The notes beneath the pieces are model-generated. The model was not told the origin of the DNA. It made no database searches and saw nothing but the letters and a program-made list of their open reading frames with translations. The translations under genes were made by a program, and so were the position numbers. A stretch of 64,000 nt of DNA from Seriola aureovittata (lineage: Eukaryota > Chordata > Actinopteri > Carangiformes > Carangidae): NCBI RefSeq assembly GCF_021018895.1, contig NC_079380.1, positions 4,936,236-5,000,235 of the forward strand. The letters are read 5' to 3'. Positions 1-13,389 of this stretch are shown in pieces (the first letter of the stretch is position 1; the number at the start of each line of letters is the position of its first letter).

Positions 1-826
1 GTGCAGTGGACAGGGGGAAATTCAATACAAGTCCATCAAAATTAAAACACATTCTTACAAAATTATTTTATTTATATATATAAAATTATTGTTAAACTTG
101 CTCAATTTTAAGTAAATACTAATTCAAGCACCAGATGCATGTTGTTCCACAGCTGAAAATAGACCCATTCAAATTTTCTCTTATACAGAAGTCAGAGTTG
201 TTGCTGTAGTTGGTTTTTGTATTATAATGGGATGGAAAACAGCAATCTGATTCTGTAGGAGACAAAACTGTCTCCAGAAACCCCTGCATGTTAGACAAAG
301 AAATATTCCTTTCTTACCAGGAGACAGATATGAATCTCACTGCAACACAAAGTATTTCAGCCACTATTGATCAACACACAGCTTCTCATTCAGGTTGAGG
401 AATCTCATTCAGCTCAAACATCTACTGTGGCAGCCGCTCTGCCTTCCACCAAAATAAACCCACTGCAGTCTAGAGCTGTTAAATGGCCGCTTCACTACAG
501 ACAATCCATCACAGGGAACAGAGATGGACAGGCAGGGCTGGTGAACACACCACTCCCTCCCCAGCAGCCACTGATATCAGACATAAATCCATATCTCATC
601 TCACTTTAGTCTATGAGCCAAACACTTGGAGCAGGTAGGTGACAGTGTGTCTCTGTGGATTCACACAAAGCTCACAGGTTCGTGATGTATCGCAGGTGCA
701 TGAATATTAATAACAACATTTACTTGGAGCTTTGTTTAGCAGCTTGTTAGCCCTCACGTACAAACTGTAGATATGAATCTGGACTGTTTGTACTGTTCCA
801 TTCACTACAACAAACACAGAAATGTT

Positions 827-837
<11 letters not shown>

Positions 838-865
<28 letters not shown>
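838..865. repeat. (CA)n microsatellite
   Basis: About 14 uninterrupted AC units directly follow a short CT run. Any open frame through it is a microsatellite artefact. Confidence 0.97.
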
Positions 866-868
<3 letters not shown>

Positions 869-1682
869 GAGTTTGAGGTCATAGCTGTTCGTACTCAGAC
901 GTGGTTGTGTTCAAAAATAGTAGATTTAAGAGGAACAGTTGTAAAACGTGGTGTTTGCCTAAAGAGCCCAGTGCTGTAAGGCAAACACAAGCAGCCAGGA
1001 CAGGCTGCAGTCACTCAAAGCCTTTAATGTGCAATAACAGAAAAACACTCTTACAAACACAAGCCATGAATTTGATAGAGGAAAACATCTGACTGCTATT
1101 ATTTATTCATGAAATAATCAAACGTGTCAAAATCTTGTCCTCGCATTTGGGTATTTAATTTTTTGCATATCGGTTGAAGAAGAAATTAAAGGAAAGAAGA
1201 AAAAATACGGGAAGCAGGAAGAACAGAAGCAAGGACAGGAGGAATAAGGGATTAAAAAAAGAAGGAAGGATTGACTAACGTGAGCTGCCGTGCAGTCATC
1301 ATAGAGAAGTCTGCCTATGGAGGGAAAGACCAACCTCACACTCATGGGGCAATACTTCTGGTGACTCTCTTCTATGCAAAGCAGCTAAAGTTTGTCACAA
1401 GGTGCTGTTTTGAAAAAGTCATTTAAAGGGTCTGAAAAGTTGGTAAATCGAGTGACAAAGGTGCTTAGTTGGCAACACTGTTTGTAAACACCCCCCTGAT
1501 GATGTGAGAAACTGTTTGCACCAAATCATTATGAAAGAGCAACGACCAATGGGGAAAGTCCAACACTTGGCCAACCAATGGTGTAACCTCATCACTCAAC
1601 CAGTCAGTCAGTCAGTGACAGACATTGACGTTTATAGGGGTGGCCCCACTGTTGCAGTCCAGCCAAAAATAAAGGGACATAA

Positions 1683-1930
1683 GGAAAGACAAGGGTAAAA
1701 GGAGGGAAGAAGGGAGAAGGGGAAGGAAGCATGGAAAGATAGGAAGAAGGAAATGTATACAAGATTAAAATTATTAGCTATATTTTCTGTTTTCAACATC
1801 TCCTGATAAATATAGTGGAGTGAACAGTATAATATTTAAGGAAAGAGGGAAGGACAAAAGGTATAGATAAAGTGAGGAAAGAACAAGGGAAACTGAAGAA
1901 AGGAGGGAGGAAAGGACAGAAGGAATACTT
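1683..1930. repeat. Degenerate purine-rich (GGAA/GAAG) tract
   Basis: The plus strand is dominated by GGAAGGAAG- and GGAGGAAAG-like words, broken by an AT-rich segment near 1755-1835. A similar shorter block lies at 1170-1275. It is low-complexity, with no coding signal. Confidence 0.7.
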
Positions 1931-1976
1931 GTAGTAAAGTGAAAATTATAAGAGTTCCCTCAAAATGAGGTTAAAT

Positions 1977-2050
1977 ACAAGTACCTTTTTGTAATTGTAC
2001 TTTACTTCAGTACAGTATCTGAGTAAATGTACTTAACAATTTTCCACTTC
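1977..2050 (-). repeat. Fragment of teleost interspersed repeat (AAGTACATTTACTCAAGTACT type)
   Basis: On the minus strand this reads as the start of a very common fish repeat (GTGGAAAATTGTTAAGTAC, ATTTACTCAGATACTGTAC, then AAGTACTTG). Other parts of what looks like the same family occur at 37146-37240 and 47190-47342. Family assignment is from memory. Confidence 0.6.
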
Positions 2051-4302
2051 TTCACATCAAACCAGAATAATGAACCCAGTGGGGGGTGAATCAGATGACC
2101 TGTGCTGATATGTTAGCTGTAGATATTATCTACTATCTACAGCAATAACATGTTCTGTGTTTAAACAGCAGTGTTGGAGCGAGGGCAGGATGCAGTCAGC
2201 AGTGACATGGTGCACATCTGTCAGTCTGCTTCCTCCTGACAGGAGGCGTGGGAGGGGGGAAGGGGTAGAGAGCCTGCCGACAGCCAGCTGTTAAACTAAG
2301 ACATGTACGATGGAGGCTGACAGGACCTCCGCTTTGAAGTGACAGCCATCGCCATCAGGCCGCTAAAGCTTGTCACCTAATAGGTGCAGTAAGAGGGTGA
2401 CAGGTACAGTCAGGAGAGAGTCACTGCCTCACACAACATTTAAAACATTAGCCTTTGTTTGACAGGATTCATCCTGCAGTTCACCTGCTACATGAAAGAT
2501 GACATTTGCTGTTTTCAGACCTGCTGTTCATTATTTGCTTCAAGGTGTTGTTTCAAAATTTTGTGTGTGTTTAACTTAAACTTAAACACTGTGGGGAGAA
2601 TATTGATATTATTTCATATCATTGCTTTCTTTAAATTATGACACTAAGGGTTGAGGTTTTTATTTTAACTCGTCACCAGCAATGAATATCTGTCACTTCT
2701 TTACGAGCATCATGTATCAAGGTGAGTTACGTGTCCTCAGCGTTGTTTCTCAAAGGGCCCCTCACCTCTGATTTTAATTCTTATACCCACCACTTTTTTT
2801 TTTTTTTTAAGAGATCCTGCTGACACAGTGGTTTCGTATGTAAGTGCAACCATCTAAAGTAACTGCAATATCAAACATATTTAACCACCTTCAAATAATA
2901 AGGTGTGCATTTCATTCACACTCATTTAACTTCATGGTGCATCTACAGAGAGTATGTATGGGGATACCACTGAACTGTGATTGGTCATCTTTGGCAGCTT
3001 TTTTTCCTACACGTTTTTGTTGATTGTGTGAAGCTGGTTTATGCAAAACTTCTGCTTAAAGTGATCCACGGCCTTTATCGCAAACCCATTCATCAGCTCA
3101 ACAAAATACACTTCCTGCAACAACCATTTCCTAAAGAGAAACACCTTTAGGCACAGCACTTAAGAAACACTAGATACATTTTTGTCATTTAAAGCAAAAA
3201 CAATAACTTGTGTTCAGAGAAAAACAGACCCAAGGGGAAACATCACATATACTGACAGGTATGAATAAAGTTTCAAAAACTCAGGGGCAAACCAGGCAGA
3301 AATATTGTGTGACTTTTTCTCTTCAATCACAAGTAGATGGTGTTTTTGAAGTTCAGCATGGCCTACAGACTAATTTAATATTCCTTAAGTAGTCAACCCG
3401 CTTCAGTTGCTATAATCTTCCAGTTAAACATTTATTCATGTTATGTCAGTAATTCAGGATGATCAGTATAAAAGGATCAGGAGCTCCAGTATTTGGATTG
3501 AGTAGCTTGTGAAAAATAAGGTGCTTCAAGGCTCCACTTGGTTATTGTAACGTATCAGATACATATTTAATCAACATTTCATATCTCCTGCTGCTCAGCT
3601 CATTTTCAGGTTGTGGAATCTACAGATTCACTAGGGATTCAAAATAGATAGGATTCAATGCATGGATCCAAAACAGGATTCAGATTCGATCAAATGCTTT
3701 TAAAACCTCAGCCGTGATGAAGACCTCTGCAACAAGTAGAAGAGCTGGAAACAGAAAACTCGCAAACTCTGAAGGCATACTGTGACTGAACTGCAACCAC
3801 CATGAATGAATAAATTAGATTCTATCAGATTGTAGCGCTCAATCAACGAGTTGAGTGTCTGAATCAAATATTTACTTACCTTGCAGACAAAATAAAAAAC
3901 TAACAAAATAAAAAGAGAAAGTGTTCACAGGTGGCTACACGCACACTGTTAATCATGACAGCCGCCCTGTTGATACCTGACACTATAATAGAATACAGTA
4001 GAAGTCATCTAAATAAACCTTAACTGCAGGGCATTGCATTAATTCAAACCTGCTGTCAAACAACCACTATTGGAAATAGTTTGGCTCACGAAACCACCCA
4101 CTGTAAGAAATAAATAAAATATTACGACTCTGGCACTCCGCGTCCAGTGACTGTGTTGTGATTATCGGCCAAGGGCACTCAACTGGTGTATGTGTGTGTG
4201 TGAGTGTGTGAAGTGTGAGCGACTTTTCTTATCAGGTGTGAGCAGAAAGCAGGTTGTGTGGCTTTCTCCCCAGCAGGAAAGCGGAACATTTGGAGAACGT
4301 AC

Positions 4303-4371
4303 CGTAGGAGATGGGGATGTCCAGATCGCCCTGCCAGGACATCTGCCCTGATTCATCTATGGAGTGCTGCG
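4303..4371 (-). CDS. shisa6: Shisa6-like, probable fourth coding exon (69-nt microexon-like)
   Basis: A TTTTTACAG acceptor opens a 69-nt segment that closes at a TACG|GTACGT donor. It keeps phase 1 at both ends: the split codon becomes Ala, followed by 22 codons starting QHSIDESGQMSWQ and ending DIPISY. It lies only 407 bp from exon 3 with consensus sites and a clean frame. I do not firmly recall this peptide from mammalian SHISA6, so its identity rests on splice signals, phase match and position. It may be a teleost or alternative cassette. The remaining 3' exons would lie to the left of position 1. Confidence 0.72.
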
Positions 4372-4778
4372 CTGTAAAAACACAACAACAAGCCTCTTGT
4401 TTACAGCTCATTCTCACTCCAACACTGCTTCTCATTTATTAGATCTCCAAAGGAAGACAATGGCATGGAAATCTGCTACTGTGCCATGCTGTATCCCCAC
4501 TGCCTGGAAGTGTTACTTTGTCACTGGAAGTGTGGATTTAACCATAGATAATAAATGTGTGTGTGGACTTTGCAAGATGTCACTTCAAGCCATTATGTAT
4601 AGTAATGTCCAGCTAGTACTGAGCTGAAACGACAGTCCTGTGCACATTCATTTGGCAGAAAGAGGATGACAGCATGGCACAGTAGCCTTGCGAGTGAAAT
4701 TATTATTATTATTATTAATCTGAACTTGGTTTTCATGGCACTGTCAAGTGAAGAACAGATAATGAGGATGGGCTTTAC
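4372..4778 (-). other. Shisa gene intron 3 (407 bp)
   Basis: A short intron with a GTAAAG donor and TTTTTACAG acceptor lies between the two symmetric exons. It contains an (ATT)n run at about 4698-4717. No other feature is seen. Confidence 0.75.
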
Positions 4779-4874
4779 CTTTCAAGTGGCCACGTCCGAG
4801 TGTCACAAACCCAGAGGAGATGAAGTTGTGGATGTCTTGGCCTCCACTGCGCAGGGTCTCTTTCCCATAGTGCC
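4779..4874 (-). CDS. shisa6: Shisa6-like, third coding exon (symmetric, 96 nt)
   Basis: The exon follows a TTTTGTCTTCCCAG acceptor and ends at AAAG|GTAAAG. Read in phase 1 from exon 2 it gives Gly then 31 codons beginning HYGKETLRSGGQD and ending VTLGRGHLK, with no stop. HNFISSGFVTLGRGH is a block I associate with the longer SHISA6 tail isoform. The exon is 96 nt and phase 1 at both ends, so it could be included or skipped without a frameshift. The alternative frame from the same acceptor hits a stop, which supports the phase assignment. Confidence 0.88.
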
Positions 4875-7800
4875 CTGGGAAGACAAAAAAAACAATGGTA
4901 GATAATGTCAGCAAAATATTCTAGGGCTGAAAAGCTTTGGTGTTCTTTTTGCCTGAAGGCCTGGTCACACCAGGAAGTGGCCCAGAGAAGTTCACTTATC
5001 CATGTCAGGATTGTACATCGTTTTATCTAATAAAGAGGTGTTGATCAGTTAGCAAGCAGGTAAGGTTGGCCACTAACAGGACAATAACTTCATATCTATC
5101 TAAGAGACATATTTGCACGTGTGTGCATAAAAACTTAAAGGGAGAAATTAAGTATGATTCCGATGGTGCATTTGAGCAAAAAATCATCCAATCACCAAGA
5201 CTGAAATATGCATTGCTAGCAACACTAGGTCGCTGCTAAAGTTTACAGTGTTGAGAAAACTGGCAACACAATCTTAACACAAGCTTAAATTAATTTATTG
5301 ATGTTGACAAACTCAACAACAAACATTTTGTAATTTGTGCATCTGACTTGTTTCTCTCCGTCTTGTCTCCATTGTGCTTCATGGATGACGAATATTTGTA
5401 GGCCAACCCAGAAGTTAGCATCACCCTGGTTCAACTGACAAACAGCCAATGGGATATTTCTATGAAAATAAGCTCTATGACAAACAAATATTTTTGACAC
5501 CTACATGTTTTGTTCAGGGAGATAATTTTCATAAATGAACACTGCTTTTCTGATTTTAGAAGCTTATACTGTATATAATCACAAGAAGTAAAAAGCTAAT
5601 GTTAGGCTATAAACGAACTACACCACAGTCACATGACTTCAGTGTCACCACCACTACACTTCCAACCAGTAGTTTGATTTAGCTATTACTTCTACAAAAG
5701 CCTTCCTCTTACAAAGTTAGTGATAGTTTGCAAAAGCACGAGTATGAACACAACAAGGTTGTAAATGTGGGCTGGTGAGTAGATCAGTTTTCGTGTTCGT
5801 TGTGATGACATATAACGTCCTTGATAACCTCTGTAGTCTCATTTAGCCACTTGTTAGCAACCAGCCTTTTTATGGGAGAGGCAATAGCTTAAAGAAATCA
5901 CACCTGGGGTATTTACTGCAATATTTTATGTTGTAGTATACAAACTGAAAATGTCTTGAGCTTATGTTATCCACAGACCTTATTTCAAGCATCTAACCAA
6001 AATCTCATTCAAAAAACCCATTGACTTCAGGACAAGCAAACCCAAGGTGCAAAAATGTTAACTCATTCCCTGGTTTTAGGACTCATTTCTGCAGCACTTT
6101 ATAGCAATGGTAGCTGAGGCTTGACATAAACCTGGGCTGTTCAATTGTCCCGTGATTTTATGTGAAGTAACACTAAGGATATAATTTAAAGAAGAATTTT
6201 TAATGATAGCTTCTGCCATCTTGGAATCTTTGGCTCCATGATCCCTCAATGGTGTACACTGTGAAGACATTTGTAAGTGGTCAAAAGCACAATCTGATTG
6301 ACAAATTTCACAAAAATTTAATTCAACATTAAGGATTCACTTGCATTCACTTTTCCCCAATGAGCGAATCCACCAATAGAGGCAAATTCCAATCAAATGA
6401 ACTGATTTTAATGCAAGCTTCCACTATTTTAAATGCTGGTGTGACTGGGCTTTAAAATTGAGAAGTATCTGTACTCAACCCCCAAGTCATTTCTGCCATT
6501 TTATAAAAGAGCAGCCACAGATGACAAGAATACTAAACAGAGCTAAAATGGCATAACTGACGAAACTGACTCTCAGGTGGGATCATCAGCTTGTCAATAT
6601 GTATTGCTTAAGGATGCCAGAGATGCTGTCTGCAGCTTTCAGGGCCCATTTATCAAACATTCCTCCTTTCTTCGCAGTGAGTGAAATATTTAATTTAACT
6701 GGACAGTGAAATTGCGGTACTTTTGGCTCCTCTGGGGGAAGATTATTGGGTTTTGGTATAGTTGATTTTTAAAATCAATTTCAGCCCCATTTAAGATTTT
6801 GGAGGGTTATGTGTAAGGATGCAATGCGGTACACCTCAGGTATACAGCCTTTTGGATTTCCCTGGTGTTAAGAGATCACTCCGTAATGCAATTTGTACCA
6901 CATCACTGTTAACTCTCCTCTGAACCACTGCTGTAATTGACAGTACAGCATGAACACAAGGGGCAAGACAAGGTGCCTGCTAGCACCCTGACAACATTCA
7001 ATTGTCCTGCCAATCATAGAAAAGTCTACAAAGGGAATAAATTAATGTAGCCTCGAAGAACTGAGAGAATAAGAGCAAAAAAAAATCCCACATCTGGAGA
7101 GTTGGTTTATCAAATAGCTTCTCCCCCTTCCTTTCCCCTCTTTTTCTCTACATTAACTCGCGAACAGTTAAATGCCTCTTTCTCCAAGGAACCACTTCAA
7201 AGTCAATAGCATCACTCAGACCTTTGGGCCTTGGGAAGCTGAGATCGAACAGCATTTCAAATTATCATAATGAGGAAGAGCACCTGGGACCATTAGGCCT
7301 GGTCTTCATCACACCAAAGCTTGGCACCGAAGCCTCAGCTCCACAGCTTGTTTGTTTCTTTTATCAAACCCAGAGGATGACTATAAACCGATTACTGACG
7401 TACTCTGACGCACTTGTCGCTGTTAATTTTAGACCTTCGAAGAAATCGATAAATATACAAAGAAAGGAACTGATATATTTTTCTGTATCCAGGGATTTTT
7501 TTTTTTACATAGCAACAGTGATGTATGAATGTATGTAGATGATAAAGTAGTGTATCAGTGATACCTCCTAGGGTTAAATGCTGATGAATCATAACCTCCG
7601 CATGCTCCAAGGACGGCACCGTGGAGTTGAAATCAGGTAGTTGAAGATGCTGACTGTGATATAAATTGCTCCTGTGTGCCAGTACAAACCTATAGCCCCT
7701 TATTATCTCTGGAAACGTTCCTCAAAATTGCCTTATCTTCTTTCCATAATGAATAACCACACTTTTCATCTTATGTTCATGAATGAAGGATGAAGTGTTT

Positions 7801-8181
7801 TATTTCAGAGATAAAAACTCAAATATCCTGATAACAGTGAAATTTGCAGAGTAATGTTTGAACTGGCCTTCAGGGAAAAGTAAACAGTCATCAAATTAGT
7901 GAGTCGAGTCTGTACATTTCTGCACTCCAGTCATGTAGGGTGGGAGTTACAGGGGGTCATGTATAAAACAGACATGGTTTATCTTAAATGACTGTTGCTG
8001 TTAGCAGCGTTGGCAGTATTGTCATCCTTCAGGGAATCTTTACCTCAAGCTTGGAAATAGTTTGACAAAACAAATTTAACTCCAGGTCCACTAACTATAC
8101 CATTTCAAGAGCTACCTTTGTGTACTTTTGATCTGGGGCTGTTTTTATATGGTTGGGCCCGATAGCTCCAATAAAAGAAAG

Positions 8182-8362
8182 ACATTTGACATTTTGGAAA
8201 ACAAAATGTTAATTTTCTTATATGAGATTATACCACTCTCATGTCATCTCATGTCATGTCTAACTTAGCTTAGCATCAAGACTGGAAACAGGAGGGGAAC
8301 AACTAAACTGTCTTGGTCTAGCAGAAACTAAACAGATCTACCAGTAACTCAAAGAACTCTTT
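8182..8362 (+). repeat. Teleost interspersed repeat (TTAGCTTAGCATCAAGACTGG type)
   Basis: The order CATTTTGG, CCACTCTCATGTC, CTTAGCTTAGCATCAAGACT, GGAAACAGG and CTACCAG matches a widespread, unclassified percomorph repeat I recognise. The copy is diverged and lies within intron 2. Confidence 0.7.
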
Positions 8363-8924
8363 TCGTTCTTTCCAGTCTCTCTCCTTTTTCCTCATCTTTA
8401 TAAGTACTGTATTTCAAGCACATTCATAGTATAAACTATAGTCCCAAGATGCGCACCAAATTTTTGCTATTTGAAAATTTTTCAACTGGTGAAGAGGTTT
8501 TTACGTCTTTATCTTCACATTCTGTTTGAACACTCATTAAAGCCCACTAATAAACAAATAAAAGATACATCATGATTGTTTGATCCACATAAAAATCAGT
8601 GTCAAAACAACAAAAATAAAGCATCAACAGGGTTATGTGTGGGACTATTTCTATGGATAGGAGCAGTGATTTTCTCCTCTGTTTGTCATTAGATAAATTT
8701 TGTTACCAGTGGACAGGGCCAACTATGGCTGTAGCTTCATATTTATGAAGGTGGTATCAATCTTCTCGTCTGACTCTGGCCAAGGAAGCAAATTTCATTC
8801 ACATTTCCAAAAAAAAAAACAAAGCTTTTCCTTCAATGCAGCATACAATAACATTTTGCCTCTCAGCACAAAGCCGGGTCCATAAAGACATGGTTTTCAC
8901 AGTTTGGTGTGTTGTTGTGGTAGC

Positions 8925-9150
8925 CGCAGAGTCCTGACCTGAACCCCATCCAACACTCTTGGAATGATCTGGAACATCTGTGAGCTAGGTGCCAACATCA
9001 GTGTTGGACCTCACTGATCCTCTTGTGAATGGATGGGAGCAAGACCCAGTTTCCAAAATCTGTTGGAAAGCCCAAAACCAGGAGAGTGGAGGCTGTGACA
9101 GCAGCAGATTAATGCCCGTGGTTTTGACCTTTTTCATGGGGGAATGTTAC
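8925..9150 (+). mobile_element. Tc1/mariner relic, transposase C-terminal part
   Basis: The plus strand encodes SPDLNPIQHSWNDLEHL followed by a stop. This is the conserved Tc1 block around the last catalytic acidic residue. Diverged remains of the downstream SVxDLT, LVESLxRRVEAVxAA segment and the ATTAATGCCCGTGG tail follow. The 5' two thirds of the element are missing, and stops make it nonfunctional. Confidence 0.85.
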
Positions 9151-12100
9151 ATGTAATTAATATTATAAAGAGTACGGTCTAGATCTCCTCTATATAAAAG
9201 TGCCCTGAGATAACTTCTGTTATGATTCCGCATAAGAACTAACTGACTTGAATAACGTACTCTTTGTCAAGTAAAATGATGGGGCCAAATCACAGAATGT
9301 AAATCTTGCTTTTAGTTGAATGAAAACAGTCTCCTAATTGTCAATCTACTGGCAGCCTGAGATATGCAGACTCACCATCCTCGTAACATGACGTCATCCT
9401 TTGAAAACTTCATCCCAAAGTTGGTCTCATATCATTTTAGAGTCAACTACTGAAGGGTTTTAAAACTCCAAATGAACCCAGCTGCCGCAAGTGTCCTACA
9501 GAGATGATTCCATTCTCTGCCCGTGACTTGAGGAAGACATTTGTCGCCTATTTTCACAGCATCATAGAAACTTTGGAGCACAAAATGAGAGACGAGAACA
9601 GAACTCTGGGGAATTGAAAGCGATAATGCTCACTCTAGGACAGTTGTGGAGGAGTACCATCCACACCAGAAGACGCACTATATCAGCGTTACATCTAAAT
9701 ATAATATCTCTTCTGAAAGTGGGATGAGTTCACATCATGCACTCCTCTTGTTTTGAGTTCAACTCCAGAAACCAACCGCTGCTGCATGTCATCAGCCTCT
9801 TTTTATTGTTTCTTTCCCTTGTGCTGGAAAACGCTATAAAATTGCTCTCTTTGGCTCATTTGTAATTATTATTTGAAGGGGAGTTTTATAGTGGAGTGAT
9901 TGAAAAAAGGAAGTGAACTACATATAGGACACCATCAAATGAGAGTGGCCTCTGAGCATAAAAGAATGTGAACTATACTGGTGTTATCAGTGTCCCAAAA
10001 AAATCTACTCAAATCTATCTTTATTCTCTTCACCCATTAACTCTGATCTGCTGCTGTGACCCAGGAGATGGTTTCAGACCAGAGGAGTGCTGTAGCTGCC
10101 AGGTGCCCTCATAAGGGCCATCTTATAAACCTGAAGTGGATCTGTACAGTCACAGCATTTTCAAAATCCATTTTCTTCTCCCAAGCACTTATCCTTGGCC
10201 TTGATGGGGAAATATAAAGAGGTCAAAGAAAGGTGCAAAGGCAAGTTTGTGAAGAAAAACACAACCACTGTTGCCACATAGGCAAAGTCCATCAGGGTCG
10301 TAAACATACAGCGATTGGAAATCCTTCTCTTTTTAATATTAACTTTTATCTAGACCTCAAGTAAATACTGAACTAAATACTGTCTCAGCAAGCGGTCAAC
10401 TATCCAGCTAACATGAAGTAAGTAAAAAAAATCCTTAACTAAATTTGAAAATATATTAATAATGTAGAAAAAGAAGGGCTTTAAAATAAGATTCTGCATG
10501 GGCACAAACATGAACACACACCTTTTGACTTTTTAATGTTTAGCTGGCCATCTGAACTTTCATAGAAACACAGGTCATGTGCGTATTGTAACTTTCAAGT
10601 TTTAAAAATGAGTGCACAGCAATTAGCAATAGCAAACACTTACATATAGTATCTTTTAAAGGCCATGTAATAGGTTTGAATAGGAAAGCCTCTTTATTCT
10701 TTTCTTTTTTGATATGTGTTCAAGGTCCAGACACCTTGCTGCTGCTGATACTAATGCTGCAGCGCTACACAAAGATGAGCAAGTATAAAAAAAAGTCATG
10801 CTGACACGTTCCTGCTCTCACACTGCTCAAAGAAATAAAATGTAATATTTGTAGGTTGGGAATCTTCCATAATGTCATGTTCCATTTTTATGCACATCAC
10901 TTCTTGGTCGAGGTAAATTAGGCTCAATAAAGGTTTTATGTGGATGGCTTGGAGGAGTTGAATTTAAAACCTGCAGCATTTTATTTGGTGTCCATTCAGA
11001 TTTTGTTGCTGTGCAGTCATTGCTTTGGTGTTCCTCTCTCAGGTGTCGATCAGTTTGGCCAGTATGGTGACAGTATTTCTTGTGTTTTCTGTGGATGAAG
11101 TTTAAGTTCTTTTAGGTAGGGCCCATTCTTATCAACATACTAGAGGGCCTTGGGACAAATATGAGCTGTGGGCCCACATTGAGCCCCAAATTTCTCCACC
11201 TAGTAATTAGTTTGTAGTTTATTCAGTAAATTGCACAAATTAAGCACAATATATACAGTACTTGCAAAATAAAGTCCTTTTATTCAAGGCCTGTCTTACT
11301 GCCTTAACAACAACAAGTAATGATGCAGGTGGTGCCAATCATTTTAGTTGATAATGTGCTTTAGCGGTGCATGCAGCAGGATTATCAAACACATTTGCAA
11401 TAAATTTAATTATCACCAATTTATAGCCAAAGTGTTTGGAGCCCTGGGGCAGTCTCCAATTTTGCCTGGTTGATAATTCAGTCTTACTGGCACTATTTTC
11501 TCTGTTTGTTCACACTTGGTGGATTTTTGTTCTCCCTCTTCTGCTTTTGCTTATTGCAAACAAACTTTGTTTATAATGGATTTTGTCCTTTACTGGACTT
11601 TCTGAACAGTCTTGGAGTGGAGTTAATAGAGACCAGGAAAGGGATTATAATTTATTTGAAAATGATGTTACTTTAAATATTGCAAACATAACACGAAGAG
11701 AAGATAATTTAAGACCACTTGGCTGGGCTGTTCCATTTCAGTGATATACTCTAACGTCACTCTGCTGCAGAAAAAGGAGAAAAGCAGCTCAGTTCAGTCT
11801 GTATCAGCTCTCCTCTGACACATTCCCTCCATGTTGGGTGGTGGCGCTGGTGGAGAGGGAGGGCGGAGGCAGGGTGACACGAAAGTGAAACATTACACTG
11901 TTGAATCTGGGACACCATACTAGGGCACTTAGCAAACGAGCTGATCCCTGGAGCAGGGATCTGGAGACCGACTGGATAAAAGTAGGAGGAACAGCGTTGC
12001 GCGACAGAATTATCTCTGGACAAAAAGCGTGTGTCTCCAGCAGAAGATGATAATTTGCATCTCAATTTTGAGCCAGTGCTGAGTAGGCTTATGGGACCAC

Positions 12101-12406
12101 AGCATGAGGGAGAGGAGAAGTCAACCAGGGCCTTGTATTTAATTCGCTATGTATTTTCTTATACGTTTCCTCTTAAGAAATATTGAGGGGAAAGCTTAAG
12201 ATTCACAGCGCATCCATCTATTTCAGAGGATGTCAATCAAAGGACGTTGTGGCAGATTAAAGAGAGCTCCTTACAACACACACTGTAAGCTTTACACCAT
12301 CCCAATAACATAAAGTTGGATTTATAAATGGACACATTTATTTGGCTTACAAACATACTCTATTTCAGTCTGAGCGATTGAGCTGTATCAAAGCAGTGTA
12401 ACCTAC

Positions 12407-12555
12407 CATGGTTGGTGTGAACAGGTGTGTAATGGTTCTTCGAGGTTCTGACTGGAGTCTCGTCTTTGGGTGACCCATCAATCGCTGCAATGTTTTCATG
12501 TTCATACTGAGATATTGGGACTGGTCCTTGTTGCCTCAGAATATCTGCCAGGGCT
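12407..12555 (-). CDS. shisa6: Shisa6-like, second coding exon (cytoplasmic tail)
   Basis: A 149-nt exon follows a TTTCCTTTCAG acceptor and ends at a CATG|GTAGGT donor. It enters in phase 2, completing the Arg codon split by exon 1, and leaves in phase 1. The 49 full codons begin ALADILRQQGPVPIS and end KNHYTPVHTNH. From memory, the ALADILRQQGP block, the AIDxSPK segment and the TPVRxSKNHYTPV block are characteristic of the SHISA6 tail just inside the membrane; mammalian SHISA7 differs more here. No ATG-initiated open frame marks it; it was found by frame, splice sites and family match. It lies 5.3 kb downstream of exon 1 on the minus strand. Confidence 0.93.
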
Positions 12556-13389
12556 CTGAAAGGAAATCACACAAATAAAGAAAAAAATGTTTAACCTGAA
12601 ATGTTTCCCTTTTCCAATTACTAACATCTTCTCTTTTTTTTCCTCCGCAACAATCCCCCTGAAGGTCTTCCTCATTTATTCAGCTACAGCTCCAATTTGA
12701 ATCATAGAGGTTTGGAGCAAGGCAGAGTGGAAATCCTAATTACAACTACAGTCACAAAGGAGTTAGATTTTCAATAGCAAGGTACACAAGGTACAGACAC
12801 GTTCTATTATTTGTGCCGGACTGGAGCTCAAAGCCCATTTATTAAGAGTTAACTTAGTGTCTCTTCTTTGAAGCCACAAAATAAAAGCAATATTTCAGCA
12901 ACACCATTTCCAACTTTTGGAGGCTAGGTTAGTTTGTGAGATGGAGTGCCAGCGCTGCATTTTCTTAAAGGAAATGAAAGGGCAATTTAACTGTGTCAAT
13001 GTCAACCTAAAGCAACCACACAGTCCTCTTTTCTATAACTCTGTGACTTTGGGAGATATACAGTATATTAATAGCATTTCCCTTCCAGGATGAGCACACT
13101 TTAGCCGTTTTCTTTTTCACAGACAGAGGCGACCTGATTTTGCATTGTCCTAGTTGGCTGCTATGTCGTGTGCAGCAGGAGCTATAGTTTGCAGGAACAT
13201 GTCCGACTTTTATAAGATGTTTTAATAAGAGAAATTAACTTTGGCAAGAGAAATGAAACCACAGAAGGACCCAAGTACAAAAGTACTTTTGATTGTTGTC
13301 AAATTACTTGGAAATTTCAAAAAAACTATCTTTATCTTAAATGCTTATAATCCTAATAGAGCCCAAACAATACTGCATTTTCTGGGCTG

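Larger units (their letters stand above)
1..4302 (-). other. Shisa gene intron 4 (partial), no further exon recognised
   Basis: This stretch should be intron downstream of the exon ending at 4303. I searched the minus strand for the conserved SHISA6 3' segments (FSRSFQNL, HLPPSYE, SSLKRL) and found none, so the 3' exons lie off-window. It holds a (CA)14 tract, purine-rich stretches near 1170-1275 and 1683-1930, a poly-T run near 2790 and one repeat fragment near 1977-2050. Confidence 0.6.
4875..12406 (-). other. Shisa gene intron 2 (7.5 kb)
   Basis: The intron is bounded by a CATG|GTAGGT donor and a CTTCCCAG acceptor. It contains two recognisable repeats (about 8182-8362 and 8925-9150). A probable old repeat lies near 11110-11460, where gggcccac and gagccctggggcagt words resemble fish transposon relics. 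The rest is AT-rich unique sequence without exon signals I trust. Confidence 0.75.

Noticed and set aside
3880..3906. Strong GTAAGT donor at about 3880 with a TTTTGTTAG acceptor just before it
   Set aside because: It would give only a 7-codon aromatic exon (VFYFVCK) unlike any Shisa tail. Treated as a cryptic site.
11757..12065. 102-codon minus-strand frame in intron 2
   Set aside because: No recognisable domain, no suitable splice context, and it lies inside the Shisa intron on the same strand. Most likely chance.
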